Positions 20,190 to 32,546 are shown, counted from the stretch's first letter. The stretch: 64,000 nt of DNA from Diplonema papillatum (GCA_030068145.1 JAPJBO010000094.1:62001-126000); one strand, 5' to 3'. Numbers and translations: made by a program. Notes: generated by a model from the sequence alone, not told the origin.

Positions 20190-21150
20190 TAGTGGAATAT
20201 CATTCGGAGTTTTTCAGGAACTTACCGCAGACCACAACGCGTGGAGTGGTCACCCGGTGACCCACACGTTGCAAGTAGGAACTGAAGGCAGACACATCCC
20301 ACATACGTAGCTGTTTTCGTCATCCTCTAGTCCCTAGAATGTTTGACGTGTGGGGGGTGGTTCTTTCTTATCACGGTGACAATTTCGTGGCGGTGGCACG
20401 CACTTGCCCGCCAACATTGCATGCTTGGCAAAAAGAAATTGGGATTGCATGGAGAGAAGAAGTCCGGATAAGCAAAGCAAAAACAAAGAAAAGAGACGTG
20501 TATTCACGGGACACATCGGTGGTGAGGGTGTTTCTGCTTCAGGAACTTCCAGAATATTCCTAGGACGTAGTCACAACTGCAAACCGTTCTTTGGTACCAA
20601 AGACTGAACTATAGCTTGAAACGTGCATGGTGGCTTAAAGAGGTAGGTGCTGGGTGCTGTTGGCGTGACAAAGCTGCCACTTTGCTAGTTGTGAACACAC
20701 GAGGCTCGCCATCCACCGTCCAATTGTTAACCAAATAAAAGTACAAAAAGATACCAGATGCCCAGTCTGGGCGTTGGTAGTTGGCGAGTAAGTGATTTGT
20801 CTACGAACACCCTGGACGCGCACTAGCATGCAAATGTCTGAAGATAGCCAGGGCAAGCGACCTGCACACGTTCGCAGTCTGTTGCTTGTCCTCCCTGACA
20901 TGTACAACAACCGCCTGTGTACTGCAACTGGGTGCAATGTGGTCATCACATACAGTGCAGGATGTACAAACCATTCGTGCTGGAGCTTACTGCAGTGTAA
21001 CCAGCCGAGGGACTAGCAGAAACGAAGCTTGAAGGAGGTGGGGGGGCAGGACAATAAGTCCACTGGCTGCAAAACCCCCCAGACAAGAAGTCTCTTCAAA
21101 GTATTAGAGATAACGATGTGAGTACACCACTTGGGTGATTGCGGAGGAGG
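20190..21150. other. No recognisable gene
   Basis: Short open frames only. The frame at 20792-21016 has no known motif. Confidence 0.45.
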
Positions 21151-21151
21151 G

Positions 21152-21372
21152 GGATTGCAAGAACGTGCTTGGAATGGGTATGTGCCCAACACCGCACTGG
21201 TCCCGTCTGCGCCGTGTTTCGGTCCTTTAAGTCACAGACACATAAGGCGGACCATCCTCAGCGTGTCTGCAGACAGGACAGCGGTGTGAGTCTGGTTTGC
21301 CAGGCGGCTGTTCGTAGCTCGTCACAGCCAGGACCACCCGTGCTACCAGAGCACAGGCGAATCCGCGGAGGA
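21152..21372 (+). repeat. Family B repeat
   Basis: GCAAGAACGTGCTTGGAATG through CCACCCGTGCTACCAGAGCA. A second 5' end, AATCTTAGTTTAGACAGACC, follows at 21388. Confidence 0.9.
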
Positions 21373-21924
21373 AGGAGAGCGGCGGAATCTTAGTTTAGAC
21401 AGACCACGTTTAATGCTGGCAGCAAGTCTCCTTCGAAGAAGACTGCCAAACAGAAGGAATGTGCAAAATACTCGAGGACTGTGCTCATTTCGACGGAGTG
21501 CCCGTTTGCAAGCTACCGCGCTGCGCGGAGTTTGACGACGGCACGTACAAACAAACACACGCCTATTATTTGTTGTTTGCGGGTGGGCTAGGGACCACTA
21601 GTCAAGGGTTTCGCTTTTCGGGGACTCTGAAACCTCGAGCTTTTAGGGACCTCGCGATATTTCAGGCCAAGTATTATTAGTGTGCCGTTTTGTGTTTCCG
21701 ACGATCCTGTGGGACGTACAGATTGGTGTTTTTTTTCTTTGTTTGTGCGCTCTGGCGGTACGCACCTGTTGATGGTAAGCTTCATGTGTAGCACAGACTG
21801 CATTCATTTTTTTTAGTAAGTTTACCAACCATGCATTGGCGCCACGTGAAAGCGGCAGGTCGAAACTTGCGTTGGGGCCGCGAAACAAATTCTGGTGCTA
21901 AGTATCATTGAGAAAATCACTCTG

Positions 21925-22160
21925 CCTCTTACTGGTATGGTAAATGGGCATGAGCTCTGGGACACTTCATTGAGCCCTGACGTAGAATCCTGGTTCTATG
22001 TGGGTCCCTTCAGGTAAGCAGGACTGACGAATTTAAGATGTGCCGAGTGGCCGCTGAACAGATCCTACAAAGACGGCGGCCATGGAAGCCGGCATAATGA
22101 GTGCAACAACTCACTTCACCTGCCGAATGCGACGGTCCCGAATGTGTGATCTGGCCAGTA
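21925..22160 (+). rRNA. LSU rRNA block 1 (domain II, 3' part)
   Basis: Recognised from conserved eukaryotic LSU sequence: GGTAAATGGGCATGAG, ACACTTCATTGAG, TCAGGTAAGCAGGACTG, GCGGCCATGGAAGCCGG, CAACAACTCACTTCACCTGC and CGAATG. The order matches the canonical stretch running from TAAATGGGTAAGAAG through GGTAAGCAGAACTGG to GTGTAACAACTCACC. It corresponds roughly to E. coli 23S positions 930-1120 by my recollection of the motifs. Substitutions are frequent and a short insertion (TTCA) lies in the last helix. The next recognisable rRNA on this strand is 24 kb downstream. Start and end are approximate because the edges fade into variable sequence. Confidence 0.8.
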
Positions 22161-22412
22161 CGTGTTTTCGCGCAAAACCTTGTCAAAGAATTGAAACAAT
22201 GCTGGAGGTCGGTAGGAAAGGGGCGATAGGTGAAACGCGATTCACGGCAAGACACCGCGAGTAGACGGCCTCGGTTACTCGCCACTACCGTCCAGTTGAC
22301 AGGGTAGAAGCTCTTGCGGACTTGTGTTCGCATGTAGTCGTGCGCTACCACTTGGTTGGCATGTTTCATCCGCCGCTGCTATTAATAGCGCTGGTTCTTA
22401 TCTCGGTCAATT

Positions 22413-22462
22413 GGATCCCTACCGACTCCCGCGGTTTTCAGGCCACAGGGAGTCGGTAACAG
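22413..22462. repeat. Short inverted repeat
   Basis: ACCGACTCCC and GGGAGTCGGT flank about 20 bases; a possible hairpin. Confidence 0.75.
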
Positions 22463-22500
22463 TATGAAACAGCTGCTTGTGAGCGATGATCTTCTTTTTT

Positions 22501-22560
22501 AGAGTCAAAGTACGCTTGGATTTTTTTAGAGTTGAAGTTCGCTTGGAATTCCGGTTTTGT
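22501..22560 (+). repeat. Two overlapping Family F starts
   Basis: AGAGTCAAAGTACGCTTGGA at 22501 and AGAGTTGAAGTTCGCTTGGA at 22528, each after a T-run, suggest one copy inserted just inside another. Confidence 0.75.
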
Positions 22561-22564
22561 TTTT

Positions 22565-23150
22565 TTTTTTTTTTTATATTACGTCACCGGGTGGCCTTTG
22601 TTTAATGGGGATTCTGTTACAGAAGATCCGGAAGATGTCCGCCGCCAAGCCCGGCAGCGAGAAAGACAGGAGAAGCCAGGTGACAGTGTGTGCTTTGTGA
22701 GACTCAGTTTTCATTGTGAACACTTGCGAGTGTTCATAGAGCAGGGCACCGGAATACACAGCGTTCCAGAAAGCCAACGGAGAAGACGCGGAACACCGAT
22801 TCCCAATCGCACCTTGACTCAAGAAAGGGAGCTAATTACACCATCAAAATGACATCAGGGTAAAAGACTTCCAGCATATGGCCCGCGGTGCCGTGACGAC
22901 GAGAAACCTGTGAGTTTTCCCTCCGGCCACAACACTTTTTTTTCCTAATGGCCCGGCGGCCAAAACATCCCTCGCAAATTTAAAAAAGATACTCGCCTAA
23001 ACTCGTACGATGAGTTTGGACGAGAATCTGAGAGTGAACACCGCGTCCAAACACCTCCGGATTAGTGTTTTTGGGTAGCTTCCCGGAGCTGCCGAGAACA
23101 GAGAAAAAAAAAATAAGAGCTCGTCACTCGCGCAACCGCGGCTGATACAC
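22565..23150. other. No recognisable gene
   Basis: Nothing supported beyond a T17 tract at its start. Confidence 0.45.
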
Positions 23151-23154
23151 AACT

Positions 23155-23463
<309 letters not shown>

Positions 23464-23464
23464 A

Positions 23465-24020
23465 GAGAGAGTGGTTTTCGTTGAACGCAGTGCCTGATCG
23501 TTTTTTCCGTAAAGCTGGATTCAGGACGCAAGTGAAAACGCCACGGTTTGCGGCGACAAGCTTCTCATTTTTCCTCCAACATTTCATGTTTGGTAAAATA
23601 AACACGCAATCTTTGGCCCCCATGGTCAATAACTGGTACCCTGGACGGGGAATCCTGGGAGAGTGCTTGGGTACAATAGTAGCCTCTTTCCGTCGATGGA
23701 GTCGCCGTGTATCTAAACAGGGGATCTTGTGCCTCTACACATCTACAGGAAGACACGACGGTGACTGGGTTCGCTGCGGAGAAAGGGCATGAACGGGAGA
23801 AGAAGAACGCACGGTGCACCAGTAAGCCCATTCACCAGTCATTCTCACTAGTGCGCCAATCATTTTTACAAGTGAATGAGTGCACTTTTCTGGAAGGTGA
23901 AAAGAGCCCTCATAAGGGGATTCCTTCACGAAATGCTAGCCACAGGTCGCGTCAGTCATTGTACTAGTAAGAATTTTGCTAGTGATTTTAACCATTAGTA
24001 AGGTTGAGTGGTCAGAATGA
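23465..24020. other. No gene; short diverged repeats
   Basis: CACTAGT, ACTAGTAAGA and AAGTGAATGAGTGCACTTTT words recur between 23845 and 24045, with GACTAGT/ACTAGTC palindromic character. Possibly a worn transposon end. Confidence 0.4.
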
Positions 24021-24029
24021 CTGGTCTTG

Positions 24030-24281
24030 ACTAGTAAGAACTCACAATACAATGATCCCGCGTGTACGAGCTGCGGCAACGGAAGCGTCGAGGACGAGGC
24101 GCACATCTTCTGGCGATGCGATGCCTACACCTCGATCCGCGCGAAAGCAGAGTACGCGGTGATCGTAGCCGCGGAAAGGAGGGGCTGGCCCAGGTGCCTC
24201 CTCGAGCACGGAATCGCTACTAAAGTGTCTTCTCGTTCGTCACTAGCAAGACTACTAGCAACGACACTGTTTTCCCAATGA
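24030..24281 (+). pseudogene. Non-LTR retrotransposon C-terminal fragment
   Basis: The open frame has CTSCGNGSVEDEAHIFWRC, a C-x2-C-x9-H-x4-C pattern with the E-x-x-H-I-F-W-x-C wording found near the C-terminus of many non-LTR retrotransposon polyproteins. About 50 residues follow before the stop. No RT domain precedes it in this frame, so it is a 5'-truncated remnant, the usual fate of such elements. A zinc knuckle from another protein is the alternative. Confidence 0.55.
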
Positions 24282-24289
24282 CGAGTACA

Positions 24290-25560
24290 CCGTGCAGGGC
24301 TGTCGTTCCAGTCCAGATTATATGCCGGGGTCGGTTCCACAGACCCGGTTCAATGTTTATCCGCAAAAGCAATGCCCAACGACTCCGATAGCGTACAACA
24401 AACGGATGGTTATACGATCACAAATGGACAAATGGGGCGGACAGCACAGCGGCAACTGTTGTCAGCTACCTCCTGCTCAGGGAGGTTGAAAACACGTTGG
24501 CTATTAAATCGGGTCGAGCCCGAATTTTGCCCCCACTAACGCAACAAGAAGACAGAATTTGGTGAAGATTTGCGAACGCCCACGATTTTTGGAAAAGGCT
24601 TTCGGGCCACCCTGGGTGACCAGGACTTGTGTTGGGGGGAATTAGGCCTGGAAGAATGCAACAACTCCCTCAGCAGACTCACCGCGAGTCACTGCAGACA
24701 GTCAGGTTGCACCGACGGGGCGAGGGTTTGCGGGAGACACCCGTGTCGTTCTACGTTTGTTTTGAAATATCGATTCGCATCACACGACAGAACGAAGGAG
24801 GAAAGTAGTATTGCCTCCGACTCCATCGCTTGGACATGGAGATAGGCCGAAGGTGCATTAGACCATGCTTTCCCACCGAGGACTGGCACTGGGTGGGGCA
24901 CATATCTGACCTAGTCTGACCCCATTAACCCCAAAACCAACGCTCCAGCCCCGATAATTCTGTTCGTTTTGGAAAGATTAGAAGAATGAAACGCCAGGGA
25001 GAAGCGCGGTACCGATCCTTTCGTCGGCAAATTATTGTACCGGCCGGTGCGTGTACTTCGGACACCTGAAAACGGGTGTGAAACGTTTGCTTGGGTAGTT
25101 GGCACGCGGAATGGAGTTTCGCGGGTAAAAGAAGTTGGCCGCGAGGATTGATCAGCATCGCACAGAGCTTTATGGTCCAAAAGAAACGGACGGACGCTGA
25201 TCAACAGATGCATTTGATGCTGGAATAAACATCGCCGTTCCAATGCACTTGTCTGCACCTGGCTACACGATGGCTGACCGTCTGGTGGTCACTTGCCAGA
25301 AAAGAATTACGGTGGAGTAATAGAATGGCGGTCATAAACAGCGAATGAGCATTTGTCGCACGTTTCACTTAGTCTATGACTTCCCCTGTCGCATAGACCA
25401 CACTTGATCCGATTATCATCGCCTGGCGCCTATTCCGCCCAGTGTTCCGCCCAAGACCAAGCGGAGAGAGAGAAAAAGTGTTTTTGTTTGCCCAGAGGCC
25501 TTCAATATAAATGAGAAGTCAAAATCCAATAAGAAAAAAGAAGAAGAAGAAGAAGAAGAA
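24290..25560. other. No recognisable gene
   Basis: Mixed sequence ending in an (AAG)n tract at 25537-25563. Confidence 0.45.
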
Positions 25561-25562
25561 GA

Positions 25563-25640
25563 AGGGGGGAAAACCTTAGTTTAATGTTTAGGCAGAGCAC
25601 TGCCTCTCATGGTTGATGCTAGCATCAAGTCTTCTTCGAG
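25563..25640 (+). repeat. Family B 5' end
   Basis: GGGGGGAAAACCTTAGTTTA and GGCAGAGCACTGCCTCTCAT; it serves as an empty site for the MITE-2 insertion at 12670. Confidence 0.85.
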
Positions 25641-25951
25641 GAAGATGTCGTCTAGGAAAGGGATGCAAAATAGAAAATAGAAAGTTGTAAAGAGGGGAGT
25701 GTACGGCTCCCAAAGTGGGGAATGAAACCTTGAGGGACTAGCCCCCTGTGTTTTTTTCACCGCGGTGTTGTGTGCACCTCGTTCTTCGTCTCATGTTTCG
25801 CTCTTGAACGCAGACCAATCCAAAGTCAGAGCTCATCAGTGGGTCCTTTGGATGGGGGGGGAGAAAAAGGAGAAAACGACGGATCACGTAACGGACGGAC
25901 GGATGTAATTGAGTGAGGGACTTGGTCAATGTATTGCGCTATGACGGGTAA

Positions 25952-26045
25952 ATGAAACGTGAATGAATGAATGAATCAATGAATGGATGAATGGTTGGAT
26001 GAATGAATGGTTGGATGACTGAATGGTTGGATTTTATCAATGAGT
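25952..26045. repeat. Imperfect GAAT/GGAT short tandem repeat
   Basis: GAATGAATGAATCAATG and GAATGGTTGGAT words alternate. The surrounding 25650-26430 shows no gene. Confidence 0.8.
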
Positions 26046-26429
26046 GGATGGATTTGATAAGTGCATGGCAACATGATTAGTATGAGTAGGTGAGTGGCAA
26101 AATGGCTTGAAGAACAACAACAGCAAGGCACCCCATGCAAAAGCCCCCTACCCCTTCCGGGCCTCATCTTCGGGTTCTCTCTGGCCTAGTTGGTTTTCCT
26201 TTCCCCGCCTGTTTGGGTCTTGAGGTAGAGGTCTCCATCTGCGGAGCGCAGATATGTAACTGAGTCGGTAAACAAACCACGGTCAAACTATTGGGCCGCT
26301 CATGGTTCGGTCTACCTCTCTGAGCATGGTTCATATGTCTCGCGAGAAAGAAAAGAGAGATGAGAAGAAGGAGAAAAATGGGAGGGTGAGAAAGAGAGAG
26401 AACACATCAAACCAAGTCAAAGGGTGTGG

Positions 26430-26677
26430 TCACGCCTTAGCAGTCCCAGGGCTTCTTCCCACACACCTGTATGTGTTCTCGTGGTCATCGCTGACGTTTC
26501 CAGAGAGAGAAAGAGAGAACACAAAACAAACAAGGTTCCGTGTCGGGGGACTGGCTAGACTCGTACCGGGTTTCCTGGGAGGGACAGGGGCGGGGTTTGT
26601 CACTTAGCAGTCCCAGGGTCCTGTCCCACCACCTGTCACTACTTTGTGTTCTCTTTGTCATCGCTATCGCGCTGAAT

Positions 26678-26719
<42 letters not shown>
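26430..26719. repeat. Direct repeat of about 90 bp plus GA microsatellite
   Basis: CTTAGCAGTCCCAGGG, CTGT and TGTTCTC then GTCATCGCT occur at about 26436-26495 and 26604-26665. A (GA)n run fills 26683-26719. The first word also occurs inverted at 63270. Confidence 0.85.
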
Positions 26720-26725
<6 letters not shown>

Positions 26726-26971
26726 CCCCAAAAGGGGAAAGACTCTTCAAGGCGAAAAGAAATATGAAAGATGGCGTAGGGAGACTTGACGATGCGAATG
26801 GCGGATTCCTTTTGCTGTGTCTTCAGACTGGGTACTCGGGAGAGGACAGAAGCACGGAAGCACGATGCGAACCTCGATCCGATGCGTTTGTTGCGTTCGA
26901 TTTTCAGTGTCGTGTGCGTTGTGACCGGCAATGAGCGACAGCCGCTTCTTAAAGGCGAGGGCCCCCTGGAA

Positions 26972-27229
26972 GAACGTTGAAGTATGGCTAAAGATAAAGT
27001 GATGTCACCTGAGGGTGTAATCTCAGGGCCGCCCATGTGATGAAGCCGTTAAGCATTGGGAACTTTTAAGTACACGGACCACACGGATCTGGTCGTGTAA
27101 GCAGCGGCTGCCGGCTTATCCCGTGGCACCTTTTACATGTAGTTGGTTATCATGAATATTATAGAAAGAGTAGCGTTGACACTCTTACCGGTTCGTTCCC
27201 TCGTAGCTCGCCGGGAACGAAGCATCAAG
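26972..27229 (+). repeat. Family L repeat
   Basis: GAAGTATGGCTAAAGATAAA, AATCTCAGGGCCGCCCATGT and GTTCCCTCGTAGCTCGCCGG match 15747-15905; an extra stretch of about 100 bp lies inside. Confidence 0.8.
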
Positions 27230-27305
27230 TTTCTGAAGCTGTGTGCCGAGTACTGTGCCCACGCCTGGGGGGAGGAAGCCGACTTTCTTTTTTGGTACCA
27301 GGTAA

Positions 27306-27858
27306 ACAGTGTGCGCGCGATCAGCCGGCTTGCCGGCTGATTAAATTTTCGAGCCTTTTTTTCTTCGCAAAATCAGCCAATTTTAACAGTGTAAGCTTTG
27401 ACTCTGCCGCCCATGGAGCGGAATCAGCTGTGAATCAAGATCGGCAGACCCTTCCAAAAATCAGCCGGCTGATTGTCAACCGGTCAGTTTTTCAAGAATT
27501 CTTTTTTTTTTTTTTTTCCGGCTGAAATCACCAGGGAAAGCCTGCTACACGGGAGCCAAGCTTCACGTGTTCCGCGGTACTGCAGAGCCACGGGCCTACG
27601 GGTCAAGTGGCTACCGATTTCCCAAACTAAAGCATCAAGGCTTGGCGCACCTTGGGGCTTGGTGCTCGCGCTGAACACAAGCTCGTCGAGACGGTAAGCC
27701 ACAGGGCAGAGCGGACGGGGTTATGACACTGTGCTGCCTCCGACTCAAGCTTTGCAAGCTGTGGTTGACCGTCACGTTCCTGGACCAGGAGCGGCCTTTT
27801 TCTTCTTCTTTCTTCTTCCGGCTGAAATCAGCCGCTTTTTTCCGTAGCGCGAACACTG
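27306..27858 (+). mobile_element. hAT-3-like element carrying nested Family A
   Basis: The ends are CAGTGTGCGCGCGATC and GTAGCGCGAACACTG, imperfect inverted repeats in hAT style. Inside are ATCAGCCGGCTTGCCGGCTG and its relatives, themselves palindromic. Removing Family A leaves about 250 bp. No clean 8-bp duplication is visible. Single ends of the same kind are at 48557, 49731-49831, 52166-52208 and 61220. Confidence 0.75.
27531..27815 (+). mobile_element. Family A SINE-like element with 15-bp duplication
   Basis: TTCCGGCTGAAATCA precedes (27516-27530) and follows (27816-27830) the element. The uninterrupted host sequence is at 52166. The element starts CCAGGGAAAGCCTGCTACAC and ends in a pyrimidine-rich tail. 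Long duplications and a simple tail suggest target-primed reverse transcription, as for SINEs. I could not find clear tRNA promoter boxes. Confidence 0.8.
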
Positions 27859-28019
27859 GGTCCAGGTTAGTCCAAAAGAAAATGAGGTCTGGCACTGCCC
27901 CTTCGCTTCCGGAAAAAGGGAGCATCGCCGCAAGTGAAGCGCCTGCGGGCATCGCATCGGGTTCGGATACCACCCGCCCTCCCCCGGCCCCGGGCGCGTC
28001 ACACGTTCAACTCACCTCA

Positions 28020-29300
28020 GAGCAGATACTACATCCTGTGCATACATAGTGGTTGCATTGCGGTCCTCACCACGATCCCGCAAACCCGGAACAGGTGTTG
28101 AGAGACATCCGAGCACGTTTCTGATAAGAAGATGATTAGATGACTGAAGGATACGCAGTGGATACTCTAGAAATGAAGAAGACTTGGATGGGAAACAGAA
28201 AGAATAGAAGAACAAAAGAGAGAAGAAATGCGTAGTTTTGTTTTATTCTTTTACTTGTTAGAAAAACAGGTGAGGGCAGGCTCATCTTTACACGCTCACG
28301 GTTGCAGAAGGTCAAAGGAAGATGAAGATTGTTTTTTTTTTTTTTTTTATCTGATGCCAGTCTTGCAAAAAGATCGGTTGTTGGTTGGGTGGGCCGGCTG
28401 ATCGATTTCCCACTTGTGTTTTTTCGATACCTACCCCACACCCCGGGTCCCACCCCCCGTAGCCTACCGGGCCCGGGGCCCCCAGGCATCATACTTTCGC
28501 TCCCGGGCCCATGGATTTGCCGAGCATGGTCTCGAGTGGTTTTTAGTGCCGGTGGTTTGGATGGATTGTGACAGCAGTCGTCTGAACCGCTTCTGTCCGC
28601 TCTTCTCTACGCGGTCAGTTTATTCAGCCTTAAACCAACTCTTGATTATTCTCTCCTACGAATTCAGCCACGTGATATTCGAAGGCAAATGAGAAACAAC
28701 GTCAGGATCTTAAAGAACCAGGTCGCAGAGATGGGGCTGATTGTGGGGCGATCGTCTGGGTGTGGTATCCATCGTAAACACGGGGGGCCTGTGTTTAAGA
28801 TGGGTTTTCCATCCCGGCCATTATCTATCTTAATCAAGGGGCTTGGGTATATCCACGGAGGGTAGGTAATCAGGTTAGAAACTCTGATCAGGGATTTAGT
28901 GGCGGTTGCCCGGCTTCCAAAACCGGTTATGGCCTAAAGCCGATTTTGGAGGGAAAAAATAGAAAAGATATTACGATTTGCCCCAGTCCGGAACCGGTTT
29001 GCACACTGCTGCTTCGCTGCACTACAACTCAGGACTACCACACTGCACAGCACGACACGAAGAAGCGATCGCGGCAGCCCGCGAACAGCTCGACGCTAGA
29101 TTAACGAATGAAAAGCCTGACTTCTTCCCCACTAACCGCACCGCGAAAGCGAGCGGGAACAAAACTTGACCTGGAAATGACCTGTTTGACCTCAGAAAGT
29201 AACACACTAGCCCGTGAACGGTGCTCGCTTGTTGAAGCGTCGCGTGACAGGGATTTTTCTCCTGCCAAAAGAAACCGTGAAGAAATGGTTTTTTTTTTTT
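28020..29300. other. No recognisable gene
   Basis: A T18 tract at 28331 is followed by CCGGCTGATCGATTTCCCAC, a Family P word. Nothing coding is supported. Confidence 0.45.
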
Positions 29301-29307
29301 TTTTCCC

Positions 29308-29398
29308 GACGACAACTAGTGTCAGACTAGCCTACCCGAAGGCAGTTGATTCCTTTAGGCAAGATTTCTCTACCGGCGGAAGTTGTTTGGGTTAACGT
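29308..29398 (+). repeat. Family C element behind a T-tract
   Basis: Almost identical to 19131-19220, with the same T-run before and after (TTAACGTCTTTTTTTTT). Confidence 0.92.
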
Positions 29399-29423
29399 CT
29401 TTTTTTTTTTTGTGTTACCGCAG

Positions 29424-29485
29424 GGCATTAGCTTGGTCTCCGGCCCATTTTCCAAATTTGGACCGATAACGGCTTTTTTGCGTTT
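29424..29485 (+). repeat. Family N repeat
   Basis: GGCATTAGCTTGGTCTCCGG, CCCATTTTCCAAATTTGGAC and ACGGCTTTTT. Other copies are at 40232 and 60749. Confidence 0.8.
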
Positions 29486-29832
29486 TCACTGTTTTTCTGC
29501 AATTTTTGCACTGAGTTGGCTCGCCTGCCGGTGTCGCACGTGATGTGTCATGCAGAGCTGTTGTTCTTTCCCCCGTGCCCGTCCAACTTGCATCCAAACT
29601 GGCCACTTCTACTGGTGCTGGGAAGTGGGATTCCCCCTGCGTGCACTCCTTCTGTAGCCTTTGCTGGTGCAGTGGTTGCCCCTCCAATTGCACATTGGCC
29701 ACCGCTGCCGGCGCCTGGGGGACGATGCAGTCACGGTAGTGCCATTTTTTTTTTTTTTTCCGGCGGCCTTTCCAGGGATTTATATAGCTTTTCCTCCTCT
29801 GCAGAAAAGTCCTTGTCGCCCTCGGGGTCCTG

Positions 29833-31690
29833 TGGTGGATCCAAAATTAATTAGAATTGGTAGTCAAGAGGCAAGCACTACCAGGCCAGCCCAGGCTAAC
29901 CCACCCAACCTCAGTGTTGGAACAAGAATCAGACGAAATGGTTAAGCTAATTTGTAAGAGAGGGGGGTCTGGGGGGCAGCGCCCCCCAGCGCACGGTACG
30001 GTACAGCGAAGAATTTCCGCACCGGTCAACTTCTAGTATTGAATCCAAATTCAGTTAGAACCGGTAGTCAACGTCTGATGCCGAACCCCAAATCTAATTA
30101 GAATCGGTACTCAACGTCCAATTTCCGATTCCAAATTTAAATAGAATTGGTAGTCAACGTTCAAGGTTGGCTCCAAATTTAATTAAAATTGGTAGGCAAC
30201 GTCGATCCAAAATCAATTAGACTTGGTAGTCAACGTCTGATGCCAAATCCAAAAATTAATTAGAATTGATAGGCAACGTCCAGTTTCGGATCCCAAATTT
30301 AACTACAATTGGTAGTCAACGTCCAGTTTCGGATTCCAAATTTAATTACAATCGGTAGTCAACGTCTGATGCCAAATCCAAAATTTAATTAGAATTGGTA
30401 GTCAACTTCCAATTTCGGATTCCAAATTTAATTACAATCGGTAGTCAACGTCTGATGGCGTATCCAAATTTAATTAGACTTGGTAGTCAGCGTCCAATTT
30501 CGGGTCCCAAATTTAATTAGAAATGGTAGTCTACGTCCAATTTCGGATTCCAAATGTAATTACAATCGGTAGTCAACGTCTGATGTCGTATCCAAATTTA
30601 ATTAGAAGTGGTAGTCAACGTCTAATGTCGGATCCCAAATTTAATTAGAAGTGGCAGTGAACGTCTATTGTCGGATCCAAAATTAATTAGAATTGGTAGT
30701 CAACATCCAATTTCCGATCCCAAATTTAATTAGAATTGGTAGTCAACGTTCAATTTTGAATCCAGATTTAATTAGAATTGGTAGTCAACGTCCAATTTCC
30801 GATCCCAAATCTAATTAGAATTGGTAGTCAATGTTCAATTGGATCCAAATTTAACTAGAATTGGTAGTCAACGTTCAATTTTGAATCCAGATTTAATTAG
30901 AATTGGTAGTCAACGTCCAATTTCCGATCCCAAATCTAATTAGAATTGGTAGTCAATGTTCAATTGGATCCAAATCCAAATTTAATTAGAATTGGTAGTC
31001 AACGTTCAATTTCCGATCCCAAATTTAATTAGAATTGGTAGTCAACATCCAATTTCCGATTCTGAATTTAATTAGAATTGGTAGTCAACGTCCATTTTCC
31101 GATCCCAAATTTAATTAGAATTGGTAGTCAACGTTCAATTTTGAATCCAAATTTAATTAGAATTGGTAGTCAACGTCCAATTTCGATCCCAAATTTAATT
31201 AGAATTGGTAGTCAACGTCCAATTTTGAATCCAAATTTAATTAGAATTGGTAGTCAACGTCCAATTTCGGATCCCAAATTTAATTAGAATTGGTAGTCAA
31301 CGTCCAATTTCCGATCCCAAATTTAATTAGAATTGGTAGTCAACGTTCGATTTTGAATCCAAATTTAATTAGAATTGGTAGTCAACGTCCAATTTCCGAT
31401 CCAAATTTAATTAGAATTGGTAGTCAACGTTCAATTTTGAATCCAAATTTAATTAGAATTGGTAGTCAACGTCCAATTTCCGATCCCAAATTTAATTAGA
31501 ATTGGTAGTCAACGTTCAATTTTGAATCCAAATTTAATTAGAATTGGTAGTCAACGTCCAATTTTGATCCAAATTTAATTAGAATTGGTAGTCAACGTCC
31601 AATTTCCGATCCCAAATTTAATTAGAATTGGTAGTCAACGTTCAATTTCCGATCCCAAATTTAATTAGACTTGGTAGTCAACGTCTCGCC
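29833..31690. repeat. 43-bp minisatellite, about 40 copies
   Basis: The consensus unit has GATCCCAAATTTAATTAGAA, TTGGTAGTCAACGTCC and AATTTCC. Units range from about 36 to 46 bp, and a two-unit higher-order pattern alternates TTTCCGATCCC with TTTTGAATCC. Non-repeat DNA of about 170 bp (29875-30040), with GGTCTGGGGGGCAGCGCCCC and CACGGTACGGTACAG, splits the left end. Similar words occur in hAT-1. Copies are most uniform near 31100-31650. Confidence 0.95.
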
Positions 31691-31990
31691 TCCCACCACC
31701 TCCGCCCCTGGCCCTCCTGCCTCCTCTTTCCCCGCCTCCGTTTTACTCTTCCTGCCCCCATGGCTTCGCCATGGCTTTCGCCATGACTTCGCCATGGCTT
31801 CGTCCCTCACCCCCGCTGATCCCGGTTGGTAGTGACCCGGCCCTACCCCAACCCCCAGCCCAAAATTAAGGCAATTTTTTTTTTTTCGCGCTCGGGGTGG
31901 CCCCGAGCCCCAGACCCATATATAAATCACTGGGCCTTTCCAAATTCTGACCGACGGTCCAAATGTGGATATAGAAGCTTATCCCCTGGT
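31691..31990. other. No recognisable gene
   Basis: GCCATGGCTTCGCCATG repeats near 31755-31800 and a T-run at 31876. TCCAAATGTGGATATAGAAG at 31958 recurs at 60985. Confidence 0.5.
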
Positions 31991-31996
31991 TACCGT

Positions 31997-32546
31997 CAGT
32001 GCTCCCGCTAACCTCACTTTTGGTGAGGAATTCAAAAACCTGTTTTAGGGGCTTGTTTTTTTTTGGTGCCCCCCAAATTTTTTCACCCCCGTGTTGTGCA
32101 GGTTATTAGCCTCGTTTTCGCCTTGGATTCCCGACCAACTTTTTGTTGCCGCTCTGAGACTGAGAAAGCATTTCTCCAGGGGGGTCCGGGGGGTCTGCCC
32201 CCCGGCGAACGGTACGGTACAGGTGGAGAAAGTTTGCACTTCTCAGTCTGTTTGTCGCAATAAACACTGCACATTCCTGGAGGCAACAGCCCATTTCAAA
32301 TTCAACCACCACTCGACACTGGGTGCTGGTGAATCATTGGCACGAGTAGACGCAGACCAGAGATCACATGGAACAAGGCACTTGTGTCGACTCGGAGAGA
32401 ATCTGTCAAGAAATCCAGGGCTGCTTCTGATCCTCGACTCTCTTTCTCGGCTCCAGCCCCCGTGGCAGCCCCAGACTTCTGCCCGCCAGCCCATGAGTAG
32501 ACTGTGATGCAGTGCTTTGGCTACACGATACCACCAATGGGAAAAA
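31997..32546 (+). mobile_element. hAT-1 element, right end lost
   Basis: The left terminus CAGTGCTCCCGCTAACCTCA and the interior GGTTATTAGCCTCG, GGTCCGGGGGGTCTGCCCCC and CTGTTTGTCGCAATAAACAC match 50480-51123. At 32547 it is replaced by the middle of Family H, so the right terminus is missing. Confidence 0.85.

Noticed and set aside
29833..31690. CRISPR array
   Set aside because: There are no unique spacers; units of about 43 bp are contiguous, variable in length and in a eukaryotic setting.
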